Positions 1-9,646 of a stretch of 32,582 nt of DNA are shown here, one piece after another (the stretch's first letter is position 1; every line of letters begins with the position of its first letter). Under the pieces are notes generated by a model. It made no database searches and had not been told where the DNA came from. It saw only the letters and a list, made by a program, of their open reading frames with translations. The DNA comes from Chitinophaga pinensis (GTDB taxonomy: Bacteria; Bacteroidota; Bacteroidia; AKYH767-A; OLB10). The DNA lies in assembly GCA_943332105.1 (NCBI GenBank), contig CALQOD010000029.1:1-32582 (forward strand). Reading direction: 5' to 3'. Made by a program: the position numbers and the translations under genes.

Positions 1-387
1 GGCGGACAGAATGTAAATAAAGTAGAAACCAAAGTGCAGTTAACGCATAAGCCAACTGGAATTGTTGTTACCTGTCAGATAGAGCGTTCACAACTTGGAA
101 ACCGTGAACGTGCAATGCAAATGTTACGGTCACGCCTATACGAAATGGAGCTTAATAAACGAAATAACGAAGTTTCTAGTCGCCGTAAGACATTAGTTTC
201 TACGGGAGATCGTTCAGCAAAAATCCGCACCTATAATTATCCGCAAAGTCGTGTTACAGATCATCGAATTGGATTTACAAGTCATAATTTACCAGCTACT
301 ATGAATGGAGATATTCAGCAGTTTATTGATGCATTACAATTTGCTGAGAATACCGAGAAGATGAAAGAAGAAACAATGATGAGTTAA
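1..387 (+). CDS. prfA: Peptide chain release factor 1, C-terminal part (partial at window edge)
   Basis: RF1 recognises UAA/UAG in the ribosomal A site and triggers hydrolysis of peptidyl-tRNA. The reading frame is open from base 1, whose first three codons are GGQ, the universally conserved catalytic tripeptide of class I release factors, followed by NVNKVET and then [11 protein letters not shown], the usual RF1 stretch. About 128 codons of a family normally near 355-360 residues are present, so the N-terminal two thirds, including the stop-codon recognition domain, lie outside the window. The track's ATG-like start at 34 is not a true start: that codon is a GTG inside the conserved domain. 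[13 protein letters not shown] is the typical RF1/RF2 C-terminal motif. pyrF begins 4 bases after the stop, suggesting co-transcription. RF2 is excluded less firmly, but the tail sequence fits RF1 better. Confidence 0.95.
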   Translation, partial: GGQNVNKVETKVQLTHKPTGIVVTCQIERSQLGNRERAMQMLRSRLYEMELNKRNNEVSSRRKTLVSTGDRSAKIRTYNYPQSRVTDHRIGFTSHNLPATMNGDIQQFIDALQFAENTEKMKEETMMS

Positions 388-391
388 TACC

Positions 392-1216
392 ATGAATCGA
401 TCAGAATTATTTCAGCAAATAAAATTAAAGAAGTCATACTTGTGTGTAGGATTAGATACAGATATTGAGAAAATTCCTTCTCATTTACTGACAGCTGATG
501 ATCCGATTTTTGAGTTTAATAAGGCAATCATAGATGCGACTAAAGAATATTGCGTAGCCTATAAACCTAATTTGGCTTTTTACGAAGTATTAGGCATTAA
601 GGGGTGGGAAAGTTTAAAAAAGACAATTGATTATATTCCAAATGGCTGTTTAATTATTGCGGATGCAAAACGTGGCGATATCGGTAATACGTCGGCGTTA
701 TATGCCAAGGCTTTTTTTAATGAACTTAAGGCGGATGCTGTTACGGTTGCTCCTTATATGGGTAAAGATTCGGTCACTCCCTTTTTGAATTTTGAAAATA
801 AATGGGTAATAGTTTTAGCTTTAACATCAAACGAAGGAGCTAACGATTTTCAAACATCCTTGTTGGAAGAATCAAACGTACCATTATATGAAAAAGTAAT
901 TTGTGCTGTTCAATCATGGGGTAATCCAGATCAGATTATGTTTGTTATTGGTGCAACGCGTGTAGAGCAATTCGCGCATGTTCGTTCTCTAGCACCAAAC
1001 AATTTTTTTCTGGTTCCAGGTATTGGTGCACAAGGCGGTGATTTAAAAGCAATTTCGAAAGCGGGATTTAATAATGAATGCGGATTGCTTGTAAATTCTT
1101 CTCGACAAATTATTTATGCTGGGAATCATGAAGATTTTGCAATGAGGGCTAGGGAAGAGGCAAGAAAGGTTCAGCAAGAGATGGAAGCGTTATTGTCCGA
1201 AGCTGGCTTGATTTAA
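392..1216 (+). CDS. pyrF: Orotidine 5'-phosphate decarboxylase (type 2 family)
   Basis: Decarboxylates OMP to UMP, the last step of de novo pyrimidine synthesis; cytoplasmic TIM barrel. The signature [11 protein letters not shown] (residues 91-101) carries the catalytic Lys93 and Asp96 of the D-x-K-x-x-D array. The start CVGLDTD (18-24) and the phosphate-binding end [12 protein letters not shown] followed by [12 protein letters not shown] are also typical. At 274 residues it matches the longer type 2 OMP decarboxylase family rather than the roughly 230-residue type 1 enzymes. The ATG at 392 sits 4 bases behind the prfA stop, so the pair probably forms one transcript. No signal peptide or membrane segment is seen. 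Confidence 0.95.
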   Translation: MNRSELFQQIKLKKSYLCVGLDTDIEKIPSHLLTADDPIFEFNKAIIDATKEYCVAYKPNLAFYEVLGIKGWESLKKTIDYIPNGCLIIADAKRGDIGNTSALYAKAFFNELKADAVTVAPYMGKDSVTPFLNFENKWVIVLALTSNEGANDFQTSLLEESNVPLYEKVICAVQSWGNPDQIMFVIGATRVEQFAHVRSLAPNNFFLVPGIGAQGGDLKAISKAGFNNECGLLVNSSRQIIYAGNHEDFAMRAREEARKVQQEMEALLSEAGLI

Positions 1217-1324
1217 TTTGCAATTTATTTTCTTGAATTTTTAAAAACCAAATTCGTTTTTTGAAGTAATCGTTTTTAAACGACTATAAGTACTTATTAA
1301 CCGAATAATCTTTTTACAGCATTA

Positions 1325-1332
1325 TAATTTTG
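1325..1332 (+). promoter_or_regulatory. Possible Bacteroidota -7 box before the helix-hairpin-helix gene
   Basis: TAATTTTG fits the Bacteroidota -7 consensus TAnnTTTG and lies 16 bases before the ATG at 1349. I find no TTTG at the expected -33 distance, so only half of the promoter is visible. Confidence 0.25.
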
Positions 1333-1348
1333 TACAAAATTATTTTTC

Positions 1349-2245
1349 ATGCGATTAAATAAATGGAAGTATCTTTTCAAGACCTACTTTAATTACACTG
1401 TTAAAGAGCAGCGAGCAATTAGTGTTTTGATGTTCATTATTTTTTTTCTTCAAACAACTTTAATCGTTATGCATTTTATCCCAATAAATGGCACATCACG
1501 AAACGACACTGTTGTAAATGATAAGGTTGAAGCAAAAGATGGTATTAAGAATTTTGTAACTGTTACATCGCGTACAATAAAAATTCAAAAAGTAAAGCCC
1601 CAACTGTTTTCTTTTAATCCCAATACTATTGTTCTTAATGATTGGGTGCGTTTAGGATTGACCGAAAAACAGAGTCAGGTGATTTTGAAATATATAAGTA
1701 AAGGAGGCTACTTTAAGGTAAAAAATGATTTAAGGAAAATGCGCGTAATAAAACCAGATTTGTTCCAACTATGGCAGAATTATATTTTATTGCCCGATAC
1801 TTTGTCCGACCATAAAAAATATTCAGGCGCTTCAAAACCGATTGAAGAGAAAATAGCAAAAATGAATATTAATCAGGCCTCAATTGAAGAGCTGGATCAG
1901 CTGCCTTTGGTAGGAGAAGGAAGAGCAAAAGCAATTGTATATTATCGGGAAAAACTAGGCGGATTTATTTCTGTTGAGCAGTTATTAGAAATCAAGTGTA
2001 TTCCTGATTCTGTTTATCGGATTATTGAGTCGAAGGTGACTACAGATGGGAAAATCATTAATCCTTTAAACATTAATGCAGACAGTTTATTTCATCCTTA
2101 TCTACCCAAATCACTGGCTAAAATGATTGTAACTTATCGACAACAGCATAAAAATTATCAACGAATTGACGACTTACGCATTTTACCCTTGTATGATGAC
2201 AAAATCATGCGTAAAATTGCACCTTATTTAATAGTAAAGCCATAA
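1349..2245 (+). CDS. Membrane-anchored helix-hairpin-helix (ComEA-like) protein
   Basis: A single hydrophobic segment (about residues 23-41) near the N-terminus is followed by a linker and three helix-hairpin-helix blocks: FNPNTIVLNDWVRLGL... (about 88-148), MNINQASIEELDQLP...GEGRAKAIVYYRE (172-230), and INPLNINADSLFHPYL... (237-295). The middle block is the classic ComEA/UvrC-type HhH with the LPLVGEGRAKAI turn. HhH repeats bind DNA backbone non-specifically, and ComEA-like proteins serve in DNA uptake across the envelope; an anchored HhH protein facing the periplasm would fit that role. That function is inference from the family. The protein is longer than typical ComEA (about 200). The next gene starts 3 bases after its stop, so both are likely translated from one mRNA although their functions seem unrelated. 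Confidence 0.8.
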   Translation: MRLNKWKYLFKTYFNYTVKEQRAISVLMFIIFFLQTTLIVMHFIPINGTSRNDTVVNDKVEAKDGIKNFVTVTSRTIKIQKVKPQLFSFNPNTIVLNDWVRLGLTEKQSQVILKYISKGGYFKVKNDLRKMRVIKPDLFQLWQNYILLPDTLSDHKKYSGASKPIEEKIAKMNINQASIEELDQLPLVGEGRAKAIVYYREKLGGFISVEQLLEIKCIPDSVYRIIESKVTTDGKIINPLNINADSLFHPYLPKSLAKMIVTYRQQHKNYQRIDDLRILPLYDDKIMRKIAPYLIVKP

Positions 2246-2248
2246 GCC

Positions 2249-3391
2249 ATGGATTTTAAGTCAACAGAAAATCAAGAAATGATTGCGCAGACAGTGCGCG
2301 ATTTTGCAGAAAAAAATATTCGTCCTTTTTTAATGGATTGGGATGAGTCGCAAACATTCCCTATTGAGTTATTTAAAAAGCTAGGTGAATTAGGTTTAAT
2401 GGGAGTATTGGTTCCAGAAGAATATGGCGGAGCTGGTTTAGGGTATTTTGAATATGTAACTGCAATTCAAGAGTTAGCTCGTGTTTGTGGTTCGGTTGGA
2501 TTATCAATGGCTGCACATAATTCTTTATGCACTGGTCATATCTTAACTTTTGGAAATGAAGAGCAGAAGAAAAAATACTTACCGAAGTTAGCATCTGCGG
2601 AGCATATCGGAGCATGGGGTTTAACAGAAGCAAATACAGGTTCTGATGCCATGCGTATGCGTTGTGTAGCGAAGCAAGATGGAGACTATTGGGTAATTAA
2701 TGGAGCGAAAAACTGGATTACGCATGGTATTTCTGGAGATATTGCTGTTGTTTTAGCGCGTACAGGTGAATTATTAGATTCTAGTGGAATTACTGCATTT
2801 GTTGTTGAGCGTGGAACTTCAGGATTTAAAGCGGGCAAGAAAGAAAATAAATTAGGAATGCGTGCTTCTGAAACTGCTGAAATGATTTTTGAAGATTGTC
2901 GCGTACACCAAAGTCAGGTGTTGGGTAAAGTAGGCGACGGATTTAAACAAGCCATGAAAATTTTAGATGGTGGTCGTATATCGATTGCTGCATTAAGTTT
3001 AGGAATTGCAAAAGGTGCGTTTGATGCTTCAGTGAAATATTCTCAAGAGCGCGAACAATTCGGGCAACCAATATCAAATTTTCAAGGAATCTCTTTTAAG
3101 TTGGCCGATATGGCTACTCAGATTGAAGCAGCAGAATTATTGACACTACAAGCAGCAGATTTAAAAAATCGTGGCGAAAAAATGACGAAGCAATCAGCTT
3201 TTGCAAAGTATTATGCAAGTGAAGTTGCTGTTAGGTGTGCTACAGAATCAGTGCAAATTTTTGGTGGTTATGGTTATACAAAGGATTTTCCAGTAGAAAA
3301 ATTTTATCGTGATTCAAAGTTGTGTACGATAGGTGAGGGGACATCTGAAATTCAAAAGCTTGTTATTGCTAGAAACATTTTATCAGCTTAA
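2249..3391 (+). CDS. Acyl-CoA dehydrogenase (short/medium-chain, butyryl-CoA type)
   Basis: FAD-dependent alpha,beta-dehydrogenation of acyl-CoA thioesters, the first step of beta-oxidation, or a related step in branched-chain amino acid breakdown. The 380-residue length is standard. Signature 1 reads [14 protein letters not shown] (about 122-135), signature 2 covers [16 protein letters not shown] (about 260-275), and the C-terminal [10 protein letters not shown] (362-371) supplies the catalytic base Glu363 found in the YEGTSEIQ motif of butyryl-CoA dehydrogenases (Tyr is Gly here). The ATG at 2249 lies 3 bases after the preceding stop. The exact acyl substrate cannot be read from sequence. 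A terminator follows directly. Confidence 0.93.
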   Translation: MDFKSTENQEMIAQTVRDFAEKNIRPFLMDWDESQTFPIELFKKLGELGLMGVLVPEEYGGAGLGYFEYVTAIQELARVCGSVGLSMAAHNSLCTGHILTFGNEEQKKKYLPKLASAEHIGAWGLTEANTGSDAMRMRCVAKQDGDYWVINGAKNWITHGISGDIAVVLARTGELLDSSGITAFVVERGTSGFKAGKKENKLGMRASETAEMIFEDCRVHQSQVLGKVGDGFKQAMKILDGGRISIAALSLGIAKGAFDASVKYSQEREQFGQPISNFQGISFKLADMATQIEAAELLTLQAADLKNRGEKMTKQSAFAKYYASEVAVRCATESVQIFGGYGYTKDFPVEKFYRDSKLCTIGEGTSEIQKLVIARNILSA

Positions 3392-3414
3392 TAGTAAAAT
3401 AATACAATTCTACA

Positions 3415-3440
3415 GGCGTATCATTTGATGCGCCTTTTTT
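3415..3440 (+). terminator. Intrinsic terminator after acyl-CoA dehydrogenase
   Basis: A 9-bp stem (GGCGTATCA with TGATGCGCC, one G-U pair) with a 2-base loop is followed by six T. It ends the plus-strand run and overlaps the last bases of the convergent small gene on the minus strand. Confidence 0.8.
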
Positions 3441-3684
3441 ATATCCAGCAAATTACAACAATCATCAAAATAAAAAAACTGGCAACCGACAACAGAGTAA
3501 TCATACAACCACTTCCAACACTTGTTCGATTGTAAATTCTATTGTATGCTGCTTTCTTCGGATTGGTGAGCCATCCCCAGCCGCGTGGCGCTTTAAACCC
3601 TAAGCTATGACGAATATATCTTTTTACCGAGGTGCGTGCTGCAATGCGCTTATTAATATTGGGAATGCGAAAACCAAATTTCAT
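3439..3684 (-). CDS. Small conserved basic protein with C-terminal membrane segment
   Basis: 81 residues, strongly basic in the first 55 (FGFRIPNINKRIAARTS, then PRGWGWLTNPKKAAYNRIYNRT) and ending in one hydrophobic segment (about 61-80, LLSVASFFILMIVVICWI). From memory, a similar N-terminal pattern (G-x-R-x-P, ARTT, NPKKAxYNKVYxKT) occurs in short proteins of Bacteroidota and Firmicutes, which argues that this is a real gene; I cannot verify that here. No function is known to me. The pattern of a cationic cytoplasmic patch plus a tail anchor would suit a small membrane-bound nucleic-acid or lipid-interacting protein, but that is speculation. It is separated from the operon upstream on the same strand by a hairpin terminator at 3711-3736. 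Confidence 0.65.
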   Translation of the reverse strand: MKFGFRIPNINKRIAARTSVKRYIRHSLGFKAPRGWGWLTNPKKAAYNRIYNRTSVGSGCMITLLSVASFFILMIVVICWI

Positions 3685-3710
3685 AGGGTAAAAGATTAAT
3701 ATAAAAATAA

Positions 3711-3736
3711 AAAGTCTTGTATTACTGCAAGACTTT
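3711..3736 (-). terminator. Terminator of the TPR/beta-barrel operon
   Basis: A perfect 9-bp stem (AAAGTCTTG / CAAGACTTT) with an 8-base loop. Read on the minus strand it follows the beta-barrel gene's stop by about 22 bases and is followed by TTATTTTTAT, a good U-rich tail. Confidence 0.75.
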
Positions 3737-3758
3737 ACTAAATAATATTTTTTGTTTA

Positions 3759-5507
3759 TTAGAAAGAATAGGTCAATCCTGCCATTCCAACAAAACGATA
3801 ATTTGGATAGTTGTAGTAACGGAAGTAGCGTGTGAATCCTACATTGTTTAAGCTTATAAACACCGAAAGCAATTTCGTGTAACGATAATCAACTGTCAAA
3901 TTAGCATCAACATAGCCTTTTAATTTTATTTCTTTTGTTACAAGTAAATGTGATGCTTGTGTTGTATCGATACCGATACCGTACTCCAGTCCGTTCGATT
4001 CACCAACATAGAATATATCAGCCTTTGCAAATATTTTTTCTGCTATTGCATACGATCCATGTAAGCCCGCTCGTAAAGCTGGAATATAAAGTGGCTTACT
4101 TAATTTATTTGTTTTGTAGTTATTGTATTCAATACTGATTCCTGCAGTCGTTTTCTCTGCAAATTTGTATTCTAATGCGCCAGTTGCTTTGATGTATGTT
4201 GCTTTATCATACTTAACATTAAATGTAGTTGGAAAATCGCGTAATGTGCCAGGACTTACTGTATCAACTGTGTTGTAGAAGAAAGGCATATTCGATAAGT
4301 CGGAATAAGAAGCAGATGCCGTTAAAATTAAATTGTGATCAAGCTTAATCTTAGTTCCTGCTTCAAACATAATTTTGTTGTTAGTGTTTTGAAGGAAAGT
4401 GTATTTACCCAAATATGGATTTTGATTTCCGAATGAGCGAAGGTCGTTACGTTGTAAATCGCCATTAACTTTTCCATAAACACTAAAGGTTTCTGGTATT
4501 AATTGATACGAAGCTAACAAGTAAGGATAAATTCTAAACGATCCGATATTATCTTCTGTTTCTCCTACTAAGTTAGCACCAATACTTAAGGAAGTTAGAT
4601 TCTTTTTAATATTCACTCTTGGCATAATTCTCAAAATATTTCTTGTGAATTCAAGAGCGTCTGCATTGTATTTTCCTGCATCATAAGAAACATCTAACGT
4701 AGCGTTTCCTTTGCTAACTGTTTTCTCTGCGCCAGCTTTTATCGTTATGTTATTTTCTGATGATTTATAGTTATCAGAAAAAGTATAGAATGCAGCGCCA
4801 CCATTAAAGGCAATGGCATCATCATTTTTCTTTTTGGTTTGTATCCCGAATGCCGCATTTACATCTTGTAGGATATGCTTTGTTTCTGCTTTAGAAAATA
4901 AATCCGGTGCTTTATATCCATAGTAGTGAACAAGGTCTCTTTTAAATCCTAAGTCAGCATTGATACTTAACTTATCGAAATAGCGGATACCCGTCGCATT
5001 TAGTGCATCATGGCTGTTTGATGGATTTCCATAATCTGTAATTCCACCCGTACTCGACAAGTGATTGAATCGAACTCCTGCATTAAATTCTTTCGAACGA
5101 AGCGAATTAAAATACAAATCTACCATTGGAAGATTCTCTAATCCGTAACCAGCCTTAATAAATCCCTTGTATAATTTTTTAATATTATCATCCTTGATTT
5201 TAACAGGCTTAATAGGAGAAAGATTATAATTTGAATTTATCGGCTTAGGATCTATTGAGTAAGTAAGGATAGGCGGGTTGAAAATTGATGTATCGCCTAC
5301 TGGTGTAATATTTATTTTATATGCATCATTTAAGATGGGAGTGTATTCTTTATAAACATTAATATCTTCATTGCCTAAATTCTTTGTTCCTAATTTTGTA
5401 GTGTCTGAAACTGTTTGTGCCATACTATTCATCGACACTAACAGTGTAAATATTGCTATCAAAAAACAATGGGTTGCTGTTTTATATTTTGAATTTATCA
5501 TAATCAT
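3759..5507 (-). CDS. Outer-membrane beta-barrel, TonB-dependent-receptor-like, without clear plug
   Basis: Predicted outer-membrane protein of 582 residues. The track's start at 5522 is a TTG; I prefer ATG at 5507 (MIMINSKYK) or 5501, which gives a signal peptide ending MAQ. The remainder is a long alternation of aromatic/aliphatic strands with turns (for example LEYKFAEKTTAGISIEYNNY) and ends RFVGMAGLTYSF, a terminal-Phe signal typical for BAM-assembled barrels. A plug domain like that of true TonB-dependent receptors is not obvious in the roughly 100 residues before the first strands, where VYKEYTPILNDAYKI is the most distinctive stretch. The preceding gene, a 1023-residue TPR protein, ends about 20 bases upstream on the same strand, so the two likely act together at the envelope. 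Substrate unknown. Confidence 0.8.
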   Translation of the reverse strand: MIMINSKYKTATHCFLIAIFTLLVSMNSMAQTVSDTTKLGTKNLGNEDINVYKEYTPILNDAYKINITPVGDTSIFNPPILTYSIDPKPINSNYNLSPIKPVKIKDDNIKKLYKGFIKAGYGLENLPMVDLYFNSLRSKEFNAGVRFNHLSSTGGITDYGNPSNSHDALNATGIRYFDKLSINADLGFKRDLVHYYGYKAPDLFSKAETKHILQDVNAAFGIQTKKKNDDAIAFNGGAAFYTFSDNYKSSENNITIKAGAEKTVSKGNATLDVSYDAGKYNADALEFTRNILRIMPRVNIKKNLTSLSIGANLVGETEDNIGSFRIYPYLLASYQLIPETFSVYGKVNGDLQRNDLRSFGNQNPYLGKYTFLQNTNNKIMFEAGTKIKLDHNLILTASASYSDLSNMPFFYNTVDTVSPGTLRDFPTTFNVKYDKATYIKATGALEYKFAEKTTAGISIEYNNYKTNKLSKPLYIPALRAGLHGSYAIAEKIFAKADIFYVGESNGLEYGIGIDTTQASHLLVTKEIKLKGYVDANLTVDYRYTKLLSVFISLNNVGFTRYFRYYNYPNYRFVGMAGLTYSF

Positions 5508-5527
5508 TTCTCTTAAGTGCAAAAAAA

Positions 5528-8500
5528 TTATTTATTGTTATTGATATCAGTTTCTTGTTCTTTCGGTTCTTCCGGTTTAAGTAAGTCTTTCGATTCCTTA
5601 GCTTCTAATGCATTTAATTTTTCTGTTGCTAATGCTTTGATATCTTCTGGGTCTAAAGGGTCTACTTCAAAGTTTTCGATTATACTTTGTAGTGTTTGCT
5701 TGGCTTGGAATGTATCTTTTAAAGAAACGTAATTATCTGCAAGTAGGATAAACGATTTACCAATCCAGTAATCATACGATGGTACTTCGTTGATGATTTC
5801 AAAACATTTGTTTTGAGAAGCCTTGAAATTGTTTTGCTTGTATTCTATCAATGCTAGGTTGTATCGCGATTCAGCCCCAATTTCACTACTTTGTTTAGCA
5901 GTCAACTGAAACTCTTTTTTTGAAGTAGAAAAATCATCTGTAAGTAAAGCACAGCGCCCATTTGTTAGATGTGCCTCTGCTGTAATTTCATTGGAAACTT
6001 TTTCTGCAGACAATAATTTTTGAGAGTATAACAGAGCCTGATCATATTGCTTGTTATTGAAATGGCATCTCATTAATCCTGTTTGAGCATAAATAATATT
6101 GTCTCTTAAATCAGCAGTTTGCTCTAGCTTAGTATAATGTAGAATTGCTTTTTCGTATGCTTTGTTTTTGTAATTAATATTACCCGCTTTCAGCAATGAC
6201 TTTTCAGAAAATATATTTTTCGGCTGTCCAACTATTAATTCATATCCAGATAATGCCTCTCCAAATTTATTTGATCTATAATCACATTCTGATATATAGA
6301 AAGTGGCATTTAACTTAAATATTCCATTTTCAAATTGGTCTAGGTATTTTTTGAATGATATTTTTGCTTCGTCAAATTTTTGATTTAAATATTGTTGCTC
6401 TGCTGCTTCAAATGTGATTGAATCCTGCGCACTTTCACTAATGCTTACATTAGATACATTTTTAGCATACTCAAAATATTTATCTGGTGTTCCGTTTGAA
6501 ATATAAATACTTTTAATAGTAGCCAATGCTTCAGATGCTTCCGGCGATCCAGGATATTCGCTAACTACTTTTTTGAAGATATTTAACGCTTCATCATCTT
6601 CTTTATTATTAAAATAGATCAATCCAAGATTTAACTGCGCCTTCTTGGCATAAATACTATTAGGAAATTCACGTAGTAAATCATTAAATAATTTTTTTGC
6701 TTCATTAGAATTTCCTGATGACATTTGTGCTTTTCCTTGTTCGTATAATCCATCTGCCTTGAATTTTGATTTAGGGTATTGCGTGAGCAATGTATTCATC
6801 GTTGCTGTTTTACCATCAATATCTCCAAGTAATCCTTGCAAAATTCCCTTTTGAAATAATGCATAATCGCTAGATGCTGCCTGATCGTCGATAGCTTGCT
6901 GGTAATAAGGTAATGCAGGTTCAAACTGTCTCGTAACATAAAAACAATCTCCTATTCTAATTAAACAGTCATCAAATGTAGATTTAGAAACTTCTCCTTT
7001 TTTGGCTATGTATTTTCTAAACCAAGTAGAAGCTTCGTTATATTCAATGTTTTTAAAATAGGCATATCCTAAATTGTAATGGCCTAATTCGTAAAATTCG
7101 GTATTAACTGATGATGGATTGAATATGAAAATTCTATACTGTTTAGTTGCAGCTGCAAATTTATTCTGCTTGTATAGCGCCTCCGCTTTCCAATACATTG
7201 CTAATGCTCTTAAATTTTGATCGATATCATTTATAATAGCTTTTTCGAACATCGTAATAGCATTATCAAGGTAACCATCATTAAATAGTTCAACTCCTCT
7301 GTAATAGGCAACTTTTTGGTAAGCTTCTTTTGAACGGTTCGTTTTAACTTTAATGTTATCGAGAGCAGTTAGTGCGTCTTTGTAGTTTCTTGTATTTAAA
7401 TATAAAACAGCAATTAATTCGTTCGATTCATCAGCATATTTCGAATTAGGATAATTAATTAAAAAGTTTCTGAAAGCATTTAATGCTACGGGTTGAAATC
7501 CTAGTTCATACGAAAGTTTAGCGTAATTGAATTGAGATGATTCACTAATACTTGGGTCGAAGGTGTTCTTGCCAGCAAATTGAAATGCATTTCTTGCTGC
7601 CTGTTTGTTCTTCGCTTTCAAATAGCAATCTGCTAAATGGTAATATGCATTCTGACCTGTTGAGTCATTCACTTCTGTTACTTTTTCGAAATTCGCAGCA
7701 GCGGTTTTGTAGTCGCCAATATTATATTCGCAATATGCAATTGAATAACGATCATCTCTATTGATAGCAGGAACACTCGATTGGTAAGTATCAAAATAAA
7801 TTAAAGCATTTTTATAATCGCCAGAACGGTAATACGACTCTGCAATTATTCGATTAATTTCTGAAGCGTTTTGCGGATTTGATTTTTTTAGAATGTCTGT
7901 ACCGTATTTTATTACTTCGTTATATTTTTGCTGTTCAAAATACATTTGAGTAATGTAGTATGGCACTAGTGGGCTAAATGTGGCTGAAGAATCTAATTTC
8001 TTGAAATATTCTAATGCCGTATTAAAATTATTTTGAGTGTATGCAATATGTCCGTAATAATATTGTGCAGCAGTTTGGTACTTAGACTGAACTTCTAAAA
8101 TTTCATGAAATTTTTTAGATGCATTTTCTTGATCATTTTTAGCAAAATAGCAATAGCCTGATTTAAAATAATATTCTGATATTTCGTCACCAGACAAATA
8201 ATAAACATCTGCTTTTTCAAGTGCAGTCAATGATTTTCCATATTGCTTGGTTCGGTAGTACATTTTTCCTAGACAAAACCAAGCAAGAGGCGCTTTTGTG
8301 CTTTCTGGATATTTCTCAATAAAGAATTGTAGCTTGGCTTCTGCATCAGGATTAAAGAGCTCAAAAGATGATACTGCAGAGTAATAAGCCGCATTTATTT
8401 TATAGGGCAAAGCGCCCTTTAAAGAAATCGAATAGCTGTCAAACAAATCGATGGCCGCACCATATTTTTCTTTAATGAATAGCTCGTAAGCTGTTTTATA

Positions 8501-8599
8501 GTCTTTGTCGGCCTCAGTATATAATTCTGTATGCTGTGCGAATGAAATCCTAGAGCAAAGCAATCCTGCCAGGATTAAAATTTTTAGTTTATGCTTCAT
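5528..8599 (-). CDS. Large secreted TPR-repeat protein (envelope, YbgF-like repeats)
   Basis: 1023 residues from the chosen ATG at 8599 (MKHKLKILILAGLLCSRISFAQ); the track start at 8611 is a GTG four codons earlier and would precede the signal peptide. A clean signal peptide ends at SFAQ, after which nearly the whole chain is made of 34-36-residue TPR units with the usual A/G at turn positions and YPxS caps (for example FLINYPNSKYADE, LLTQYPKSKFKADGLYEQG, LLREFPNSIYAKKAQLNLG). The ending is a low-complexity acidic tail rich in E, K and P. TPR arrays of this kind serve as protein-binding scaffolds in the periplasm. Large TPR proteins such as SprE/PorW are part of T9SS machinery in this phylum, but I see nothing that identifies this one as SprE. 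It is first gene of an operon with an outer-membrane barrel, which is its likely partner. Confidence 0.88.
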   Translation of the reverse strand: MKHKLKILILAGLLCSRISFAQHTELYTEADKDYKTAYELFIKEKYGAAIDLFDSYSISLKGALPYKINAAYYSAVSSFELFNPDAEAKLQFFIEKYPESTKAPLAWFCLGKMYYRTKQYGKSLTALEKADVYYLSGDEISEYYFKSGYCYFAKNDQENASKKFHEILEVQSKYQTAAQYYYGHIAYTQNNFNTALEYFKKLDSSATFSPLVPYYITQMYFEQQKYNEVIKYGTDILKKSNPQNASEINRIIAESYYRSGDYKNALIYFDTYQSSVPAINRDDRYSIAYCEYNIGDYKTAAANFEKVTEVNDSTGQNAYYHLADCYLKAKNKQAARNAFQFAGKNTFDPSISESSQFNYAKLSYELGFQPVALNAFRNFLINYPNSKYADESNELIAVLYLNTRNYKDALTALDNIKVKTNRSKEAYQKVAYYRGVELFNDGYLDNAITMFEKAIINDIDQNLRALAMYWKAEALYKQNKFAAATKQYRIFIFNPSSVNTEFYELGHYNLGYAYFKNIEYNEASTWFRKYIAKKGEVSKSTFDDCLIRIGDCFYVTRQFEPALPYYQQAIDDQAASSDYALFQKGILQGLLGDIDGKTATMNTLLTQYPKSKFKADGLYEQGKAQMSSGNSNEAKKLFNDLLREFPNSIYAKKAQLNLGLIYFNNKEDDEALNIFKKVVSEYPGSPEASEALATIKSIYISNGTPDKYFEYAKNVSNVSISESAQDSITFEAAEQQYLNQKFDEAKISFKKYLDQFENGIFKLNATFYISECDYRSNKFGEALSGYELIVGQPKNIFSEKSLLKAGNINYKNKAYEKAILHYTKLEQTADLRDNIIYAQTGLMRCHFNNKQYDQALLYSQKLLSAEKVSNEITAEAHLTNGRCALLTDDFSTSKKEFQLTAKQSSEIGAESRYNLALIEYKQNNFKASQNKCFEIINEVPSYDYWIGKSFILLADNYVSLKDTFQAKQTLQSIIENFEVDPLDPEDIKALATEKLNALEAKESKDLLKPEEPKEQETDINNNK

Positions 8600-8622
8600 G
8601 TTTGGGTACACCTATGGAAGTT

Positions 8623-8630
8623 CAAAATTA
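8623..8630 (-). promoter_or_regulatory. Possible -7 box of the TPR/beta-barrel operon
   Basis: On the minus strand TAATTTTG, matching TAnnTTTG, lies about 23 bases before the chosen ATG at 8599. No convincing -33 TTTG accompanies it. Confidence 0.25.
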
Positions 8631-8783
8631 CAGCTATGAAACGGCAGTAGTGAATGAATTAGTGTATTAATGCCCTATTTTATCAACAGCAAAGTGTATA
8701 TAATTAACATCGTAAACAAGTTATGTAATCGGTGCAACATAATATTTTTACCTTCGTTATAATTAGCTATTAATTTAAAAATC

Positions 8784-9626
8784 ATGAAAAAACTTTCATT
8801 AGTTCTAATTTCAATCGTTCTTTTTGCTTTTAGCTCGTGTAAGAAGGATAAGCCTGCAATTTCTGGCGACAATGATACTTCAACAAGTATTGAAAATGCA
8901 ATGTCAGATGCAGCTTTTAACGATGTTGCGAATATCGTCGATGAAGGCTATACGGGTTCTATTAGTTCATACAAAACGGCTGGGTATTCAGTGTTCTTAT
9001 CAACTTGTGCTGCTGTTACATTTGATACGACATCAAATCCTAAATCATTTAGCGTTGATTTTGGTGCTACTAATTGTTTATGCAATGATGGCAATTATCG
9101 AAGAGGGAAAATCAATGTTGGTTTTCAAGGCTTTTACAGAGATAGTGGAAGTGTGCATTCTATAACTTTTGATAATTATTTTGTCAACAACAATAAAATT
9201 GATGGTGCAAAAACAGTCACAAATAAAGGCAGAAATAGCAATGGAAAATTAACTTATGATGTTGTTATAAATGGAACAATAACCTGGGATGCTGCTTATT
9301 TTGGAAGTGTATGTACTAGCAGTTATTTAGCAAATCGCACTCGAGTTTGGAGTCAGGGTGAATCAACATTATTATGGACAGATGATGTATATCTGATTAG
9401 CGGAACACAGAGTGGAGTGACACATACTGGTTTGTCTTATTCTGCCAATACGGTCTCACCATTAAAAAAGGAAATTGGCTACCGACATATTACAGATGGA
9501 ACATTGGCTTTCACTCCGCAAGGGTTGTTTACTAGATATATCAATTATGGTTATCCGAATGGGGCTAGAGATAATTTAGCACGAGTTACTATCAATGGCT
9601 ATGATTTTGTAATTCAGCTTAAATAA
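8784..9626 (+). CDS. Hypothetical lipoprotein
   Basis: 280 residues. The signal peptide MKKLSLVLISIVLFAFSSC ends in a lipobox with Cys19, followed by KKDKP, so it is probably lipidated and could be surface or periplasmic. The mature part begins with an acidic/Thr-Ser linker and continues as a beta-rich region with many Gly/Asn/Thr (NRRGKINVGFQGFY-like strands; KLTYDVVINGTITWD). It contains several Cys (STCAAV, CLCNDG, GSVCTSS) that might form disulfides. I do not recognise a named domain. It stands alone, with its own intergenic region in front and a strong terminator behind. Confidence 0.75.
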   Translation: MKKLSLVLISIVLFAFSSCKKDKPAISGDNDTSTSIENAMSDAAFNDVANIVDEGYTGSISSYKTAGYSVFLSTCAAVTFDTTSNPKSFSVDFGATNCLCNDGNYRRGKINVGFQGFYRDSGSVHSITFDNYFVNNNKIDGAKTVTNKGRNSNGKLTYDVVINGTITWDAAYFGSVCTSSYLANRTRVWSQGESTLLWTDDVYLISGTQSGVTHTGLSYSANTVSPLKKEIGYRHITDGTLAFTPQGLFTRYINYGYPNGARDNLARVTINGYDFVIQLK

Positions 9627-9646
9627 GAATTGTGGTAATTAAAAAT

